64,000 bases of DNA from Pseudomonas karstica (GTDB lineage Bacteria > Pseudomonadota > Gammaproteobacteria > Pseudomonadales > Pseudomonadaceae): the NCBI RefSeq assembly GCF_009707515.1, contig NZ_WLYI01000008.1:62001-126000 (forward strand), written 5' to 3'. The stretch's first letter is position 1; every line of letters starts with the position of its first letter. Below the pieces are notes generated by a model that saw only the letters and a list, made by a program, of their open reading frames with translations, was not told where the DNA came from and searched no databases. Below, piece by piece: positions 53,872 through 63,489 of this stretch. The translations under genes and the position numbers were made by a program.

Positions 53872-54010
53872 CAAGCGCCGTGAAAACGTAGCGAGCTAAG
53901 GCAAGACAAGGCAAAAACAGGGGAGAAAGCGGAGCTTAGTTTACTAAGTGAGCATTTCGAGCCTGTTTTTAACGCAGTATTGCCGAGCGCAGTAGTTTTC
54001 ATGGCGCTTT
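53872..54010. repeat. 139-bp inverted-repeat element between soxB and soxD
   Basis: CAAGCGCCGTGAAAAC at the left end and GTTTTCATGGCGCTTG-like sequence at the right end match with one mismatch, and GCAAAAACAGG/CCTGTTTTTAACGC form a second inner inverted repeat. It fills the whole gap between the soxB stop and soxD. It looks like a small non-autonomous repeated element, or a long structured leader of soxD. Confidence 0.7.
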
Positions 54011-54011
54011 G

Positions 54012-55262
54012 TTAGTGGGCGACGGCTGCAGCGCCATGTTCATCGATCAACGCACCGTTGTGGAAACGGTCGATGGAGAAAGGCGCGGCCAACGGGTGCA
54101 TTTCACCCTTGGCGAGGCTGGCGGCAAACACGTTGCCGGAGCCTGGGGTGGCCTTGAAACCACCGGTGCCCCAACCGCAGTTGAAGAACATGTTCGGTAC
54201 CGGCGTCTTGGAGATGATCGGGCAGGCGTCCGGCGTGGTGTCGACGATGCCGCCCCACTGGCGGTTCATGCGCACACGGGACAACACCGGGAACATCTCG
54301 ACGATGGCCTGGATGGTGTGTTCGATCACCGGGTACGAACCGCGCTGGCCGTAGCCGTTGTAGCCGTCGATACCGGCGCCGATCACCAGGTCGCCCTTGT
54401 CGGACTGGCTGATGTAACCGTGCACAGCGTTGGACATGATCACGCTGTCGATAATCGGCTTGATCGGCTCCGACACCAACGCTTGCAGCGGGTGGGATTC
54501 GATCGGCAGGCGAAAGCCCGCAAGGCCAGCCATATGCCCGGAGTTACCGGCGGTTACTACACCGACGCGCTTGGCGCCGATAAAACCCTTGTTGGTTTCG
54601 ACGCCGATGCACACGCCGTTTTCCTTGCGAAAACCGATCACTTCGGTCTGCTGGATCAGGTCCACGCCCAATGCGTCAGCAGCCCGGGCAAAGCCCCAGG
54701 CCACGGCATCGTGACGGGCCACGCCGCCGCGACGCTGCACGGTGGCGCCCAGTACCGGGTAGCGGGTGTTTTTTGAGCAGTCGAGGTACGGAATCTCATC
54801 GGCCACTTGCTGGGCATTGAGCAGTTCGCCGTCCACCCCGTTGAGGCGGTTGGCACTGACCCGGCGCTCGGAATCACGGATGTCCTGCAAGGTATGGCAC
54901 AGGTTGTAGACGCCACGCTGGGAGAACATCACGTTGTAGTTGAGATCCTGTGACAGGCCTTCCCACAGCTTCATCGCGTGTTCGTAGAGGTGCGCGGATT
55001 CATCCCACAGGTAGTTGGAACGCACAATGGTGGTGTTGCGCGCGGTGTTGCCGCCCCCCAGCCAGCCCTTCTCGACCACGGCCACGTTGGTGATGCCGTG
55101 CTCCTTGGCCAGGTAGTAGGCGGTCGCCAGACCATGCCCGCCGCCGCCGACGATGACCACGTCATACACCTTTTTAGGGGTCGGCGTGCGCCACATCTTC
55201 TGCCAGTTTTCGTGGTGGCTGAGTGAGTGCTTGAAGAGGCCGAAGCCCGAGTAGCGTTGCAT
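54012..55262 (-). CDS. soxB: sarcosine oxidase, beta subunit
   Basis: 416-aa FAD- and FMN-binding subunit that oxidises sarcosine. The Rossmann motif [18 protein letters not shown] is near residue 38, and the start [20 protein letters not shown] is typical. [20 protein letters not shown] lies near the end. The ATG at 55262 is chosen because it yields this known start; the frame is open to 55361 over the glyA stop. It follows glyA after 22 bp. Confidence 0.95.
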   Translation of the reverse strand: MQRYSGFGLFKHSLSHHENWQKMWRTPTPKKVYDVVIVGGGGHGLATAYYLAKEHGITNVAVVEKGWLGGGNTARNTTIVRSNYLWDESAHLYEHAMKLWEGLSQDLNYNVMFSQRGVYNLCHTLQDIRDSERRVSANRLNGVDGELLNAQQVADEIPYLDCSKNTRYPVLGATVQRRGGVARHDAVAWGFARAADALGVDLIQQTEVIGFRKENGVCIGVETNKGFIGAKRVGVVTAGNSGHMAGLAGFRLPIESHPLQALVSEPIKPIIDSVIMSNAVHGYISQSDKGDLVIGAGIDGYNGYGQRGSYPVIEHTIQAIVEMFPVLSRVRMNRQWGGIVDTTPDACPIISKTPVPNMFFNCGWGTGGFKATPGSGNVFAASLAKGEMHPLAAPFSIDRFHNGALIDEHGAAAVAH

Positions 55263-55284
55263 AGTCATTACTCCAAAACCGCGC

Positions 55285-56538
55285 TCAGCGATAAACCGGG
55301 AAATCAGCGCACAGGGCGGACACATGCTTGGCCACATTGGCCTCGACGTCGGCATCGCCAAGGTTGTCGAGGATGTCGCAGATCCAGCCGGCCAGTTCGA
55401 TGCACTGCGCTACTTTGAAGCCGCGGGTGGTTACCGCCGGCGTTCCGATGCGCAGGCCCGAGGTCACGAACGGCGACTGTGGATCATTTGGCACGGCGTT
55501 CTTGTTGACGGTGATGTGAGCGCGACCGAGGGCAGCGTCTGCCTCTTTGCCGGTGAGGCCCTGACGGATCAGGCTGACCAGGAACAGGTGGTTATCGGTG
55601 CCACCGGACACTACATCGTAGCCGCGTTTGATAAACACGCTGGCCATGGCTTGGGCGTTTTCGATCACTTGCTGCTGGTAGACTTTGAAGCCTGACTCCT
55701 GGGCTTCCTTGAAGCACACGGCCTTGCCGGCAATCACGTGCATCAGCGGGCCGCCCTGGGCACCGGGGAACACGGCAGCGTTGAGTTTCTTTTCAATGGC
55801 TTCGTTGGACTTGGCCAGGATCAACCCGCCACGCGGACCGCGCAGGGTCTTATGGGTGGTGGTGGTGACCACATCGGCGTAAGGCAGCGGGTTCGGATAC
55901 AGGCCAGCGGCAACCAGGCCAGCCACGTGGGCCATGTCGACGAACAGCAACGCACCAACCTTGTCGGCGATCGCGCGAAAACGCGGAAAATCCAGGGTCT
56001 TGGAGTAGGCGGAGAAACCGGCCACCACCATCTTCGGCTTGTGCTCCACGGCCAGGCGCTCGACTTCGTCGTAGTCGATCAGGCCCGTGTCGGTGTTGAT
56101 GCCGTACTGCACCGCGTTGTAGAGCTTGCCCGAAGACGACACTTTGGCGCCGTGGGTCAGGTGACCGCCGTGGGCCAGGCTCATACCCAGGATAGTGTCA
56201 CCGGCTTGCAGCAGGGCCAGGTACACGGCGCTGTTGGCCGACGAACCGGAGTGCGGCTGCACGTTGGCATAATCGGCGCCAAACAGCTGCTTGGCGCGCT
56301 CGATGGCCAGGACCTCAACCTTGTCCACGTGCTCGCAGCCACCGTAGTAGCGCTTGCCTGGGTAGCCTTCGGCGTATTTGTTGGTCAGGCCGCTGCCTTG
56401 GGCTTCCATGACCCGCTTGCTGGTGTAGTTCTCTGACGCGATCAGCTCGATATGATCTTCCTGACGCTGCTCCTCGGCATTCATGGCCGCCAGCAGTGCA
56501 TCGTCATAACCCTGGATCTGGTCTTGCTTGCTGAACAT
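55285..56538 (-). CDS. glyA: serine hydroxymethyltransferase
   Basis: 417 aa. PLP enzyme that converts glycine plus 5,10-methylene-THF to serine, removing both products of sarcosine oxidation. The Schiff-base Lys230 is in [15 protein letters not shown]; other motifs are [10 protein letters not shown] and YPGKRYYGG. First gene of the glyA-soxBDAG-purU-fdhA run, so probably the catabolic isozyme rather than the housekeeping one. A REP-like palindrome lies 150 bp upstream. Confidence 0.96.
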   Translation of the reverse strand: MFSKQDQIQGYDDALLAAMNAEEQRQEDHIELIASENYTSKRVMEAQGSGLTNKYAEGYPGKRYYGGCEHVDKVEVLAIERAKQLFGADYANVQPHSGSSANSAVYLALLQAGDTILGMSLAHGGHLTHGAKVSSSGKLYNAVQYGINTDTGLIDYDEVERLAVEHKPKMVVAGFSAYSKTLDFPRFRAIADKVGALLFVDMAHVAGLVAAGLYPNPLPYADVVTTTTHKTLRGPRGGLILAKSNEAIEKKLNAAVFPGAQGGPLMHVIAGKAVCFKEAQESGFKVYQQQVIENAQAMASVFIKRGYDVVSGGTDNHLFLVSLIRQGLTGKEADAALGRAHITVNKNAVPNDPQSPFVTSGLRIGTPAVTTRGFKVAQCIELAGWICDILDNLGDADVEANVAKHVSALCADFPVYR

Positions 56539-56691
56539 CGCGTCTCTCCCAGCCTTTCGTATTGTTGAGGCCTGTGCAGGGCCCTTTGATGCGATGGTAG
56601 GGCTGGCTTCAAGAGGTCAAATGCCTACGGACGCCACGCAAAGGTGCGTTTACGACATGGCTTGGGCAAATGACATTGGGCGGCCGGCATT

Positions 56692-56711
56692 TGTAGGAGC
56701 TCGCGCCTACA
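56692..56711. repeat. single REP-like palindrome
   Basis: GTAGGAGCTCGCGCCTAC at 56693-56710, an imperfect palindrome of the first REP family, near the TraX-family stop. Confidence 0.55.
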
Positions 56712-57444
56712 TGGGACCGGCAACAATCTGACGGACAAATAGGAGCAACAGAAAATGCAGGGGATAAAGAGCATATGCCCAGCGCCGCATGGCCGGTGGT
56801 GAGACGTGTTTGGCATGTCGCAACAAGACCCATCCGGCCAATGGCGCAATCAGGCACATCGCCAATCCCGACAGCGCGACGACACTGGCACTACTGAGCA
56901 GAACCTGCCATTGATTGGCGGCGACGCACACCAGCCCCGGCACCACGCTGAAATACCAGGGCCGACGAAACACCAGCAGCATCGCCAGCGGCAACAGCAC
57001 CCCAAAAAAGCCGAACATCAGGTGCGTCGAGAATATCGCCGCCAATAGCACAGCGATCAGCGCCAAACCTCGATCAACAGCCGTCTTTTGCTGCCATCCT
57101 CTGGCAATCAGCATACCCAGAGCCAAGGTAGGCAGCACATTGAGGCTGTGGGCATCGGCGATAAACATTCGATACGGCACCTCGCTGATCACGCTGAACA
57201 ACAGCAGCCAGCCCAGGTAACGCCATTGAAAGGTCGCGGGCACATCCTTGACCCGCTGCACATTCGCCGCAATCACCAGGCAAAACCACGGGAACGCCAG
57301 GCGCCCCGGCACATACAGCCCATCCAGGCTCAAACCGACATAACGCAGGTGGTCCAGCACCATGCTCAATAGCGCCAGCCACTTGAGCAAATCGAGGGCG
57401 CCATCGCGGACGCGGCTGACAGGAATCGTTTCAATACCGTGCAT
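56707..57444 (-). CDS. TraX-family membrane protein
   Basis: 245 aa with about eight hydrophobic helices. It shows the TraX features DLLKWLALLSMVLDHLRYVG, LAFPWFCLVIAANVQRVKD and LFSVISEVPYRMFI. TraX acetylates F pilin in conjugative plasmids; chromosomal copies next to ltaE are common in pseudomonads and their substrate is unknown. The ATG at 57444 has GGGGA five bases upstream; the open frame continues to 57660. Divergent from ltaE. Confidence 0.85.
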   Translation of the reverse strand: MHGIETIPVSRVRDGALDLLKWLALLSMVLDHLRYVGLSLDGLYVPGRLAFPWFCLVIAANVQRVKDVPATFQWRYLGWLLLFSVISEVPYRMFIADAHSLNVLPTLALGMLIARGWQQKTAVDRGLALIAVLLAAIFSTHLMFGFFGVLLPLAMLLVFRRPWYFSVVPGLVCVAANQWQVLLSSASVVALSGLAMCLIAPLAGWVLLRHAKHVSPPAMRRWAYALYPLHFLLLLFVRQIVAGPM

Positions 57445-57534
57445 AATTCCCCAGAGACTTTGCATTAACAGTGCGTGCGTACGCCCGACAATCTTGGGTA
57501 AAGTGCGCACCAACATCGACCACAGGAATAGGCC

Positions 57535-58575
57535 ATGACCGACAAGAGCCAACAATTCGCCAGTGACAACTATTCCGGCATCTGCCCTGAAGCCTGGGCT
57601 GCCATGGAACTGGCCAACCAGGGCCATCAGCGCGCCTACGGTGATGATGAGTGGACCCACCGCGCCGCCGACGGTTTCCGCAGCCTGTTCGAAACCGACT
57701 GCGAAGTATTTTTCGCCTTCAACGGCACGGCCGCCAACTCCCTGGCGCTTTCATCACTGTGCCAGAGCTACCATAGCGTGATTTGCTCGGAAACTGCCCA
57801 CGTCGAAACCGACGAATGCGGCGCACCGGAGTTTTTCTCCAATGGCTCCAAGTTGCTCACCGCCCGTACTGAAAACGGCAAACTGACGCCGGAATCGATC
57901 CGCGAGATCGCCCTCAAGCGCCAGGACATCCACTATCCAAAACCCCGTGTGGTCACCCTCACCCAGGCCACCGAAGTGGGCAGCGTCTACACGCCGGAAG
58001 AAATCCGCGCCATCAGCGTCACCTGCAAGGAGCTGGGGCTGAACCTGCACATGGACGGCGCGCGCTTCTCCAATGCCTGCGCGTTCCTCGGCTGCTCGCC
58101 TGCGGACCTGACCTGGAAGGCCGGCGTCGACGTACTGTGCTTTGGCGGGACCAAGAACGGCATGGCAGTGGGGGAAGCGATTTTGTTCTTCAACCACAAG
58201 CTGGCTGAAGACTTCGACTACCGTTGCAAGCAGGCCGGGCAACTGGCTTCAAAAATGCGCTTCCTCTCGGCGCCATGGGTAGGCCTGCTGGAGAATGACG
58301 CCTGGCTCAAGCACGCCCGTCACGCCAATCATTGCGCGCAATTGCTCAGCAGCCTGGTGGCGGACATTCCCGGCGTGGAACTGATGTTCCCGGTGCAGGC
58401 CAATGGCGTATTCCTGCAACTCTCGGAACCCGCTATCGAGGCACTCACTGCCAAGGGCTGGCGTTTTTATACCTTCATCGGCAAAGGCGGCGCACGGTTC
58501 ATGTGTGCGTGGGATACCGAGGAAGAGCGTGTAAGAGAATTGGCAGCAGATATTCGGAAAGTGATGGGGGCCTGA
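57535..58575 (+). CDS. ltaE: low-specificity L-threonine aldolase
   Basis: 346-aa PLP enzyme that splits threonine or allo-threonine to glycine and acetaldehyde. Lys207 in LCFGGTKNGMAVGEA is the Schiff-base lysine, and DNYSGICPEAW is the conserved start motif. GTAANSLAL contacts PLP. It sits beside the glycine/sarcosine cluster, fitting glycine metabolism. An AGGAATAGG stretch precedes the ATG. Confidence 0.94.
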   Translation: MTDKSQQFASDNYSGICPEAWAAMELANQGHQRAYGDDEWTHRAADGFRSLFETDCEVFFAFNGTAANSLALSSLCQSYHSVICSETAHVETDECGAPEFFSNGSKLLTARTENGKLTPESIREIALKRQDIHYPKPRVVTLTQATEVGSVYTPEEIRAISVTCKELGLNLHMDGARFSNACAFLGCSPADLTWKAGVDVLCFGGTKNGMAVGEAILFFNHKLAEDFDYRCKQAGQLASKMRFLSAPWVGLLENDAWLKHARHANHCAQLLSSLVADIPGVELMFPVQANGVFLQLSEPAIEALTAKGWRFYTFIGKGGARFMCAWDTEEERVRELAADIRKVMGA

Positions 58576-58758
58576 AAGTAGCGAATACTGGCGCAATGCC
58601 GAGTCTGTTATTTGATATTTCTGACAGCATCGTGTTCCGTTTTGATTGACTAGCCTCTTGGAACCCGAAAGGAAAAAGCCGCTGCGGAGGCCACCTTTCG
58701 GGAAAACTGCCTGCCGAACAATCGGCCGGAAACGGAAATCCAGCAGAGGGCTATACCC

Positions 58759-58959
58759 ATGGAATATCAAAGCAACAGCGACGGCCTGCAAAGCGATGGC
58801 ACTGTCAGCACCACGGTCATTGACTGGGATGAGTTCAGGAAATACGCAAAAGTCGGTGACACTATCCAAGAGCCATCAAGGACGCTGAAGATTTACGAAA
58901 AAGTCTATGAATTGACAGCATCAGGCCAGCACTTCGTAGTCCATATCTACGCCCAGTAA
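58759..58959 (+). CDS. 66-aa protein of unknown function
   Basis: MEYQSNSDGLQSDGTVSTTV followed by IDWDEFRKYAKVGDTIQEPS and RTLKIYEKVYELTASGQHFV, ending VHIYAQ. No signal peptide or membrane helix; it looks like a small soluble alpha/beta domain. AGAGGG lies about 10 bases before the ATG. It has a 183-bp leader after ltaE and precedes the REP transposase. Its GC content is lower than its neighbours, so recent arrival is possible. Confidence 0.6.
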   Translation: MEYQSNSDGLQSDGTVSTTVIDWDEFRKYAKVGDTIQEPSRTLKIYEKVYELTASGQHFVVHIYAQ

Positions 58960-59022
58960 CCTTAACGCCCAAAGCCCGCGCCGCAAGCTCATGAGCTCCG
59001 GCGCGGACTGGTCCGCGCATTG

Positions 59023-59068
59023 ATCGTTTCCACGCGTGGGCATGCATCCCCGGACGCTTCGCGTCCAG
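59023..59068. repeat. degenerate REP next to the transposase start
   Basis: TGATCGTTTCCACGCGTGGG, CATGCATCCCCGGACGCTTC, GCGTCC: a drifted half of the GTTCCCACGC element, ending about 28 bp before the transposase ATG. RAYT genes are typically flanked by their own REPs. Confidence 0.65.
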
Positions 59069-59095
59069 GCCACACCCCAATTCAAGGATGAATCC

Positions 59096-59629
59096 ATGGG
59101 TAGAAGCCGCTACGTCATCACCGAACCCGAAAAGCCGCACTTCCTGACGTGTACCGTCATGGAGTGGCTACCGCTGTTTACCCGCGACTACATCGTGGGC
59201 CGTCTCCTGGATTGTTGGCGATATCAACAACGCCATGAGGCTCTAAACCTTTACGGCTATGTCGTCCTCGAAAACCATCTGCACTTTGTCGCCCAGGCGC
59301 CAGACCTGGGCAAATGCGTCAGCCAATTCAAATCCTTTACCGCCCGCACCATCATCAACGACCTGCAAGACAAAGGTGCAGAGCGAGTCTTGAGTCGCCT
59401 GCGTTTCAGCAAGCGCGCTCACAAGGCGGATCGGGCTTATCAACTTTGGCAGGAAGGCTCACACGCCGAGTTGGTGTATAGCGAAGCAGTGATGCGCCAG
59501 AAGCTTGATTACATCCACCACAACCCAGTGAAGCGGGGATATGTGGATCTGGCCGAACACTGGCGGTATTCCAGCGCCCGTAACTATGCGGGAATGGAAG
59601 GGCTGATCGAGATACAGCGCTGGCTCTAA
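59096..59629 (+). CDS. REP-associated tyrosine transposase (RAYT, TnpA_REP)
   Basis: 177 aa of the IS200/IS605-related Y1 family. The HUH-like pair lies in VLENHLHFVAQAPDLG, and the catalytic Tyr-containing helix in MRQKLDYIHHNPVKRGYV. The start RSRYVITEPEKPHFLTCTVM fits. AAGGA precedes the ATG at 59096 (frame open to 59036). It is flanked by a REP-like sequence on its 5' side and by a large REPIN array on its 3' side, the expected context for a RAYT that mobilises these repeats. Confidence 0.92.
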   Translation: MGRSRYVITEPEKPHFLTCTVMEWLPLFTRDYIVGRLLDCWRYQQRHEALNLYGYVVLENHLHFVAQAPDLGKCVSQFKSFTARTIINDLQDKGAERVLSRLRFSKRAHKADRAYQLWQEGSHAELVYSEAVMRQKLDYIHHNPVKRGYVDLAEHWRYSSARNYAGMEGLIEIQRWL

Positions 59630-59650
59630 AGATCGCAATGATCGCTCCCC

Positions 59651-60140
59651 CGCTCTGCGTCACACCTTGCACAAAGCTTGAGTCGTGCGCGCATGGCGGG
59701 ACGCGGAGCGTCCCAAGAAGCATTCCCACGCGGAGCATGGGAACGAGCGGAGGCCGCAAGATATGGATCGTGGATCGTTCCCACGCTCGGCGTGGGAATG
59801 CAGCCCGTGACGCTCTGCGTCACACCTTGCACAAAGCTTGAGCCGTGCGCGCATGGCGGGACGCGGAGCGTCCCAAGAAGCATTCCCACGCGGAGCATGG
59901 GAACGAGCGAAGACCGCAAGATATGGATCGTGGATCGTTCCCACGCTCTGCGTGGGAATGCAGCCCGTGACGCTCTGCGTCACACCTTGCACAAAACTTG
60001 AGCCGTGCGCGCATGGCGGGACGCGGAGCGTCCCAAGAAGCATTCCCACGCGGAGCATGGGAACGAGCGGAGACCGCAAGATATGGATCGTGGATCGTTC
60101 CCACGCTCGGCGTGGGAATGCAGCCCGTGACGCTCTGCGT
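59651..60140. repeat. tandem array of a 160-bp REPIN unit, three copies plus 10 bp
   Basis: The unit begins CGCTCTGCGTCACACCTTGC at 59651, 59811 and 59971, with a 10-bp start of a fourth at 60131, a period of exactly 160 bp. Copies differ at only a few positions. Each unit contains two hairpins (GTTCCCACGC...GCGTGGGAA and GACGCGGAGCGTCC). Reading frames through it (such as SRARMAGRGASQEAFPRGAW) are by-products of the repeat. Confidence 0.95.
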
Positions 60141-60150
60141 CGCCAAGAGG

Positions 60151-61251
60151 TTAGAACTCGATGCGCACGTCGCCCTTCGGCACGCTGCAGCATGACAGGA
60201 TGTAGCCTTCGGCTTCGTCTTCCTCGGTGATCCCGCCGTTGTGCTCCATTTCGACTTCGCCGCCCAGTTTCATCACCTTGCAGGTCCCGCAAATCCCCAT
60301 GCCGCAGGCTTTGGGGATCAGCAGGCCAAGCTTGGCCGCAGCAGCATGGACGGTTTCGCCGGGCGCCACACGAATGCTTTTGCCTGACGAAATGAACTCC
60401 ACCTGATGCAAATCCGCCAGGTCGACTTCCGGGGCATCCGCGGCTTGTTCGGCTTGCTCCACTGCATCGGCACGGGCTTCTGGTGGCGTCTGGCCAAAAG
60501 ATTCCTCGTGGTAGCGGCTCATGTCGAAGCCATTGGCTTCCAGCAAGCGCTTGACCGCGTTCATGTACGGCGTGGGGCCGCAGCAGAAGACTTCACGCTC
60601 AAGGAAATCCGGCACCATCAGTTCGAGCATTTTCTGGTTGAGGTAACCGCGGTAACCGGCCCACGGCTCACCGAGCCCGTGTTTCTCACAGATCAGGTGC
60701 AGGCTGAAGTTGTCGATCCGCGACGCCATGTGCTCCAACTCACGGTGGTAGATGATGTCTTTCGGCGAGCGGGCGCTGTGGACAAATACCATGTCGACAT
60801 TGGCGTTGGTGTCGTAATACCAGCGCGCCATGGACATCACCGGCGTGATACCGACGCCACCACTGAGGTACAGCACTTTCGGGTTGGTGTAGTCGATGGC
60901 GTTGAACAGCCCGACCGGGCCGTGCACCGCCAATTCTTGCCCTTCATGAAGAGTGTCGTGCAGCCAGTTGGAGACACGGCCGCCCGGCACGCGTTTGATG
61001 GTCACCGAGAAGCTGTAGGGCACCGATGGCGAACTGGAAATGGTGTAGGAGCGCATGATCGGTTGGCCGTCGATTTCCAGCTCCAGGGTGACAAATTGCC
61101 CCGGCTTGAAAAAGAACAGGATTGGCTGGTCGGCCATGAAACAGAAGGTGCGCACGTCCCAGGTTTCCTGGATGACTTTGACGCAACGGACGGTGTGCCG
61201 GCCGTTGGCCCAGGTCTGGGTGGTTACCGGGTTCAGGAAGCTGTTGGACAT
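60151..61251 (-). CDS. gbcB: GbcB, glycine betaine monooxygenase reductase component
   Basis: 366 aa. Ferredoxin-reductase FAD/NAD part (PGQFVTLELEIDGQPIMRSY, GGVGITPVMSMARWYYDT) and a C-terminal 2Fe-2S domain with the cysteines of CGMGICGTCKVMK and CC near the end. It feeds electrons to the Rieske oxygenase GbcA, which removes a methyl group from glycine betaine as formaldehyde. ATG at 61251 has GGAG upstream (61263 is alternative). Divergent from gbcA across 282 bp, with a shared promoter region where a GbdR-type regulator would bind. Confidence 0.94.
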   Translation of the reverse strand: MSNSFLNPVTTQTWANGRHTVRCVKVIQETWDVRTFCFMADQPILFFFKPGQFVTLELEIDGQPIMRSYTISSSPSVPYSFSVTIKRVPGGRVSNWLHDTLHEGQELAVHGPVGLFNAIDYTNPKVLYLSGGVGITPVMSMARWYYDTNANVDMVFVHSARSPKDIIYHRELEHMASRIDNFSLHLICEKHGLGEPWAGYRGYLNQKMLELMVPDFLEREVFCCGPTPYMNAVKRLLEANGFDMSRYHEESFGQTPPEARADAVEQAEQAADAPEVDLADLHQVEFISSGKSIRVAPGETVHAAAAKLGLLIPKACGMGICGTCKVMKLGGEVEMEHNGGITEEDEAEGYILSCCSVPKGDVRIEF

Positions 61252-61533
61252 GCTGTTCTCCACCGCCGATGGTCGGCCTTATGGTGGCGATTCTGCGTAA
61301 CGCGAGAATCACCCATTTGTCTATCTGCGACATTCACATACTTATCGCAACCAGCCCCCGTACCATGGGAGTTGCGCGTCGGGAACAGAGTGGGCCATGT
61401 CGCTCATGGATAAGGTTCGAGGCAACGCCGGCCCCACACTCGCTCCACACAAAGACGCTTTCTGTACGCCTTGCATAGCACTAACCGTAGCCACTTATCT
61501 CGGCCACACAGAATGGCCATGAGGACACACACG

Positions 61534-62829
61534 ATGGACGTCACCGCAACTTTAAGCTTGGGCGATCCGCTGGACCCCGCACGCAAGGCCACCGCGCAAA
61601 TGCTGCAAGAACGCGAGCGCACCTTTTCGTTGCCGCAGCCGTTTTACTCTGATGAACGGCTGTTTGATATCGACATGCAGGAAATTTTCCAGAAAGAGTG
61701 GCTGATCGCCGGCATGACCTGCGAAATCCCCAGCAAGGGCAACTACCTGACCCTGCAAGTGGGCAAGAACCCGATCATCGTCATTCGCGGCGCCGATGGC
61801 GTGGTGCATGCCTTTCACAACGTCTGCCGCCATCGTGGTTCACGCTTGTGCACCAGCGACAAGGGCAAGGTGGCCAAGCTGGTCTGCCACTACCATCAGT
61901 GGACCTACGAGCTAGACGGCCGCCTGCTGTTCGCCGGCACCGAGATGGGGGCCGACTTCGACATGCAGCAGTATGGTCTCAAACCGGTGAACGTGAAGAC
62001 CGCCGGCGGCTACATTTTTATCAGCCTGGCTGAGTCCCCACCGGCCATCGACGACTTCCTGTCGACGCTGAACCACTACATGGAACCCTACGACATGGAG
62101 AACACCAAGGTGGCGATTCAAACCACCTTGTTCGAAAAAGCCAACTGGAAGCTGGTGCTGGAAAACAACCGCGAATGCTATCACTGCAACGCATCGCACC
62201 CTGAGTTGTTGAAAACCTTGCTGGAATGGGACGACGTCACCGACCCACGGGCCGACCAGGCCTTCAAGGACCATGTGGCCGCGTCCGCCGCTGCCTGGGA
62301 CGCCGAAAAGATCCCTTATGCCCACGCCAGCTTCGGCCTGCGTAACCGTATCGTGCGCATGCCTCTGCTCAAGGGCACCGTGTCCATGACCCTGGACGGC
62401 AAGCAAGGCTGCAAAAAGCTGATGGGCCGGATCAAGAACCCGGAACTGGGTTCCATGCGTATCCTGCACTTGCCTCACTCATGGAATCACTGCATGGGCG
62501 ATCACATCATCGTTTTCACCGTGTGGCCGATCAGTGCCCAGGAAACCATGGTCACCACCAAATGGGTCGTCCACAAGGACGCCGTGGAAGGCGAGGATTA
62601 CGACGTCGAGCGCATGCGCCAGGTATGGGACGCCACCAACAACCAGGACCGCCGCCTGGCTGAAGAGAATCAGCGCGGGATCAACTCCACCGCGTACCAG
62701 CCTGGGCCATATTCCAAGACCTATGAATTTGGCGTGGTGAATTTTGTGGATTGGTACAGCGAGCGGATGCTGAACAACCTCGGGGCTGAGCCTGCGGCGT
62801 ATCTCAAAGGCGTGGCGGCACACGAATAA
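61534..62829 (+). CDS. gbcA: GbcA, glycine betaine monooxygenase Rieske component
   Basis: 431 aa. Rieske 2Fe-2S site Cys98-x-His100 and Cys118-x-x-His121 (VCRHRGS and VCHYHQW). The catalytic iron site is in the segment ENNRECYHCNASHPELL. It demethylates glycine betaine to dimethylglycine. GAGGA lies seven to eleven bases before the ATG at 61534; the open frame to 61471 has no good start. Divergent from gbcB. Confidence 0.95.
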   Translation: MDVTATLSLGDPLDPARKATAQMLQERERTFSLPQPFYSDERLFDIDMQEIFQKEWLIAGMTCEIPSKGNYLTLQVGKNPIIVIRGADGVVHAFHNVCRHRGSRLCTSDKGKVAKLVCHYHQWTYELDGRLLFAGTEMGADFDMQQYGLKPVNVKTAGGYIFISLAESPPAIDDFLSTLNHYMEPYDMENTKVAIQTTLFEKANWKLVLENNRECYHCNASHPELLKTLLEWDDVTDPRADQAFKDHVAASAAAWDAEKIPYAHASFGLRNRIVRMPLLKGTVSMTLDGKQGCKKLMGRIKNPELGSMRILHLPHSWNHCMGDHIIVFTVWPISAQETMVTTKWVVHKDAVEGEDYDVERMRQVWDATNNQDRRLAEENQRGINSTAYQPGPYSKTYEFGVVNFVDWYSERMLNNLGAEPAAYLKGVAAHE

Positions 62830-62837
62830 CCACTGCC

Positions 62838-62886
62838 TGCAGGAGCGGGCAAGAACTGGGCGTCCCCCTCGCTCCTACAGGGGGAC
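62838..62886. repeat. degenerate REP pair after gbcA
   Basis: GCAGGAGCGGGCAAGAAC on the left and CCCTCGCTCCTACAGGG on the right, inverted halves of the GTAGGAGCGAGC family with a very short centre. Confidence 0.6.
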
Positions 62887-62914
62887 GCGTTGTACAAAAT
62901 TCTTCCTGCCCAAC

Positions 62915-63464
62915 TTATCCACAAAGCCACCCACAGCAATTGTGGGCAACTGCCCTTTCCTATCGAAACAAAACCAAGAAAATCCGTGACTTATTCAAAT
63001 CCACGGATTTAGACCCTCACTGATCATTTTTTAACCTAAAGCCTGCAAGCCACGATCTGCATGGCCTACAGAGGAGCGCAAACACCTTATCCACAGAAGC
63101 ACCAACAGACTTTGGGGGCAACTTCGGGTTATCTGTGGAAAACCCGCTAAAGCCAAGCAGAATCGAGGCTTTGAAGGGATTTACGGGCTGAAATAGCGAC
63201 ATTGATCATATTTTGATCAAACCCATGAATCCCTCTGTTTACATGGCCTGTAGCGGATAGCAAACAACTTATCCACAGAAACACCAACAGACTTTGGGGG
63301 CAAGTCCAGGCCCGGAACTTTCTTAATCCACAAAAAAACCCAAGGAAAACCGTTGGTTAGATTGGTTGTTTTTCGTACAAAAGGCTGCAGAGCTTGATTT
63401 GTATGGGATGTGGGCAGCAGCGAACAGGTTATCCACAGGCAGGCCAACCGAGACTGTGGGTAAA
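62915..63464 (+). repeat. four degenerate ~170-bp repeats, each with a perfect DnaA box
   Basis: TTATCCACA occurs at 62915-62923, 63087-63095, 63269-63277 and 63429-63437, all on the plus strand, 172, 182 and 160 bp apart. The middle two units share a longer stretch (GCAAACA-CTTATCCACAGAA then CACCAACAGACTTTGGGGGC), and the flanks align weakly in all four (ATGGCCT before; a TGATCAT-like block between). TGTGGAAAA at 63134 and TAATCCACA at 63324 are one-mismatch boxes. No gene lies in 62830-63489. Confidence 0.75.
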
Positions 63465-63489
63465 GCCTACCTCGCCGCTCCTACAGGAC

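Noticed and set aside
59660-60292. Long open frames through the 160-bp array on both strands (products with repeated SRARMAGRGASQEAFPRG or HAPRGNASWDAPR)
   Set aside because: They arise because the repeat happens to lack stops in those frames and change with repeat count; no ribosome binding site and no family.
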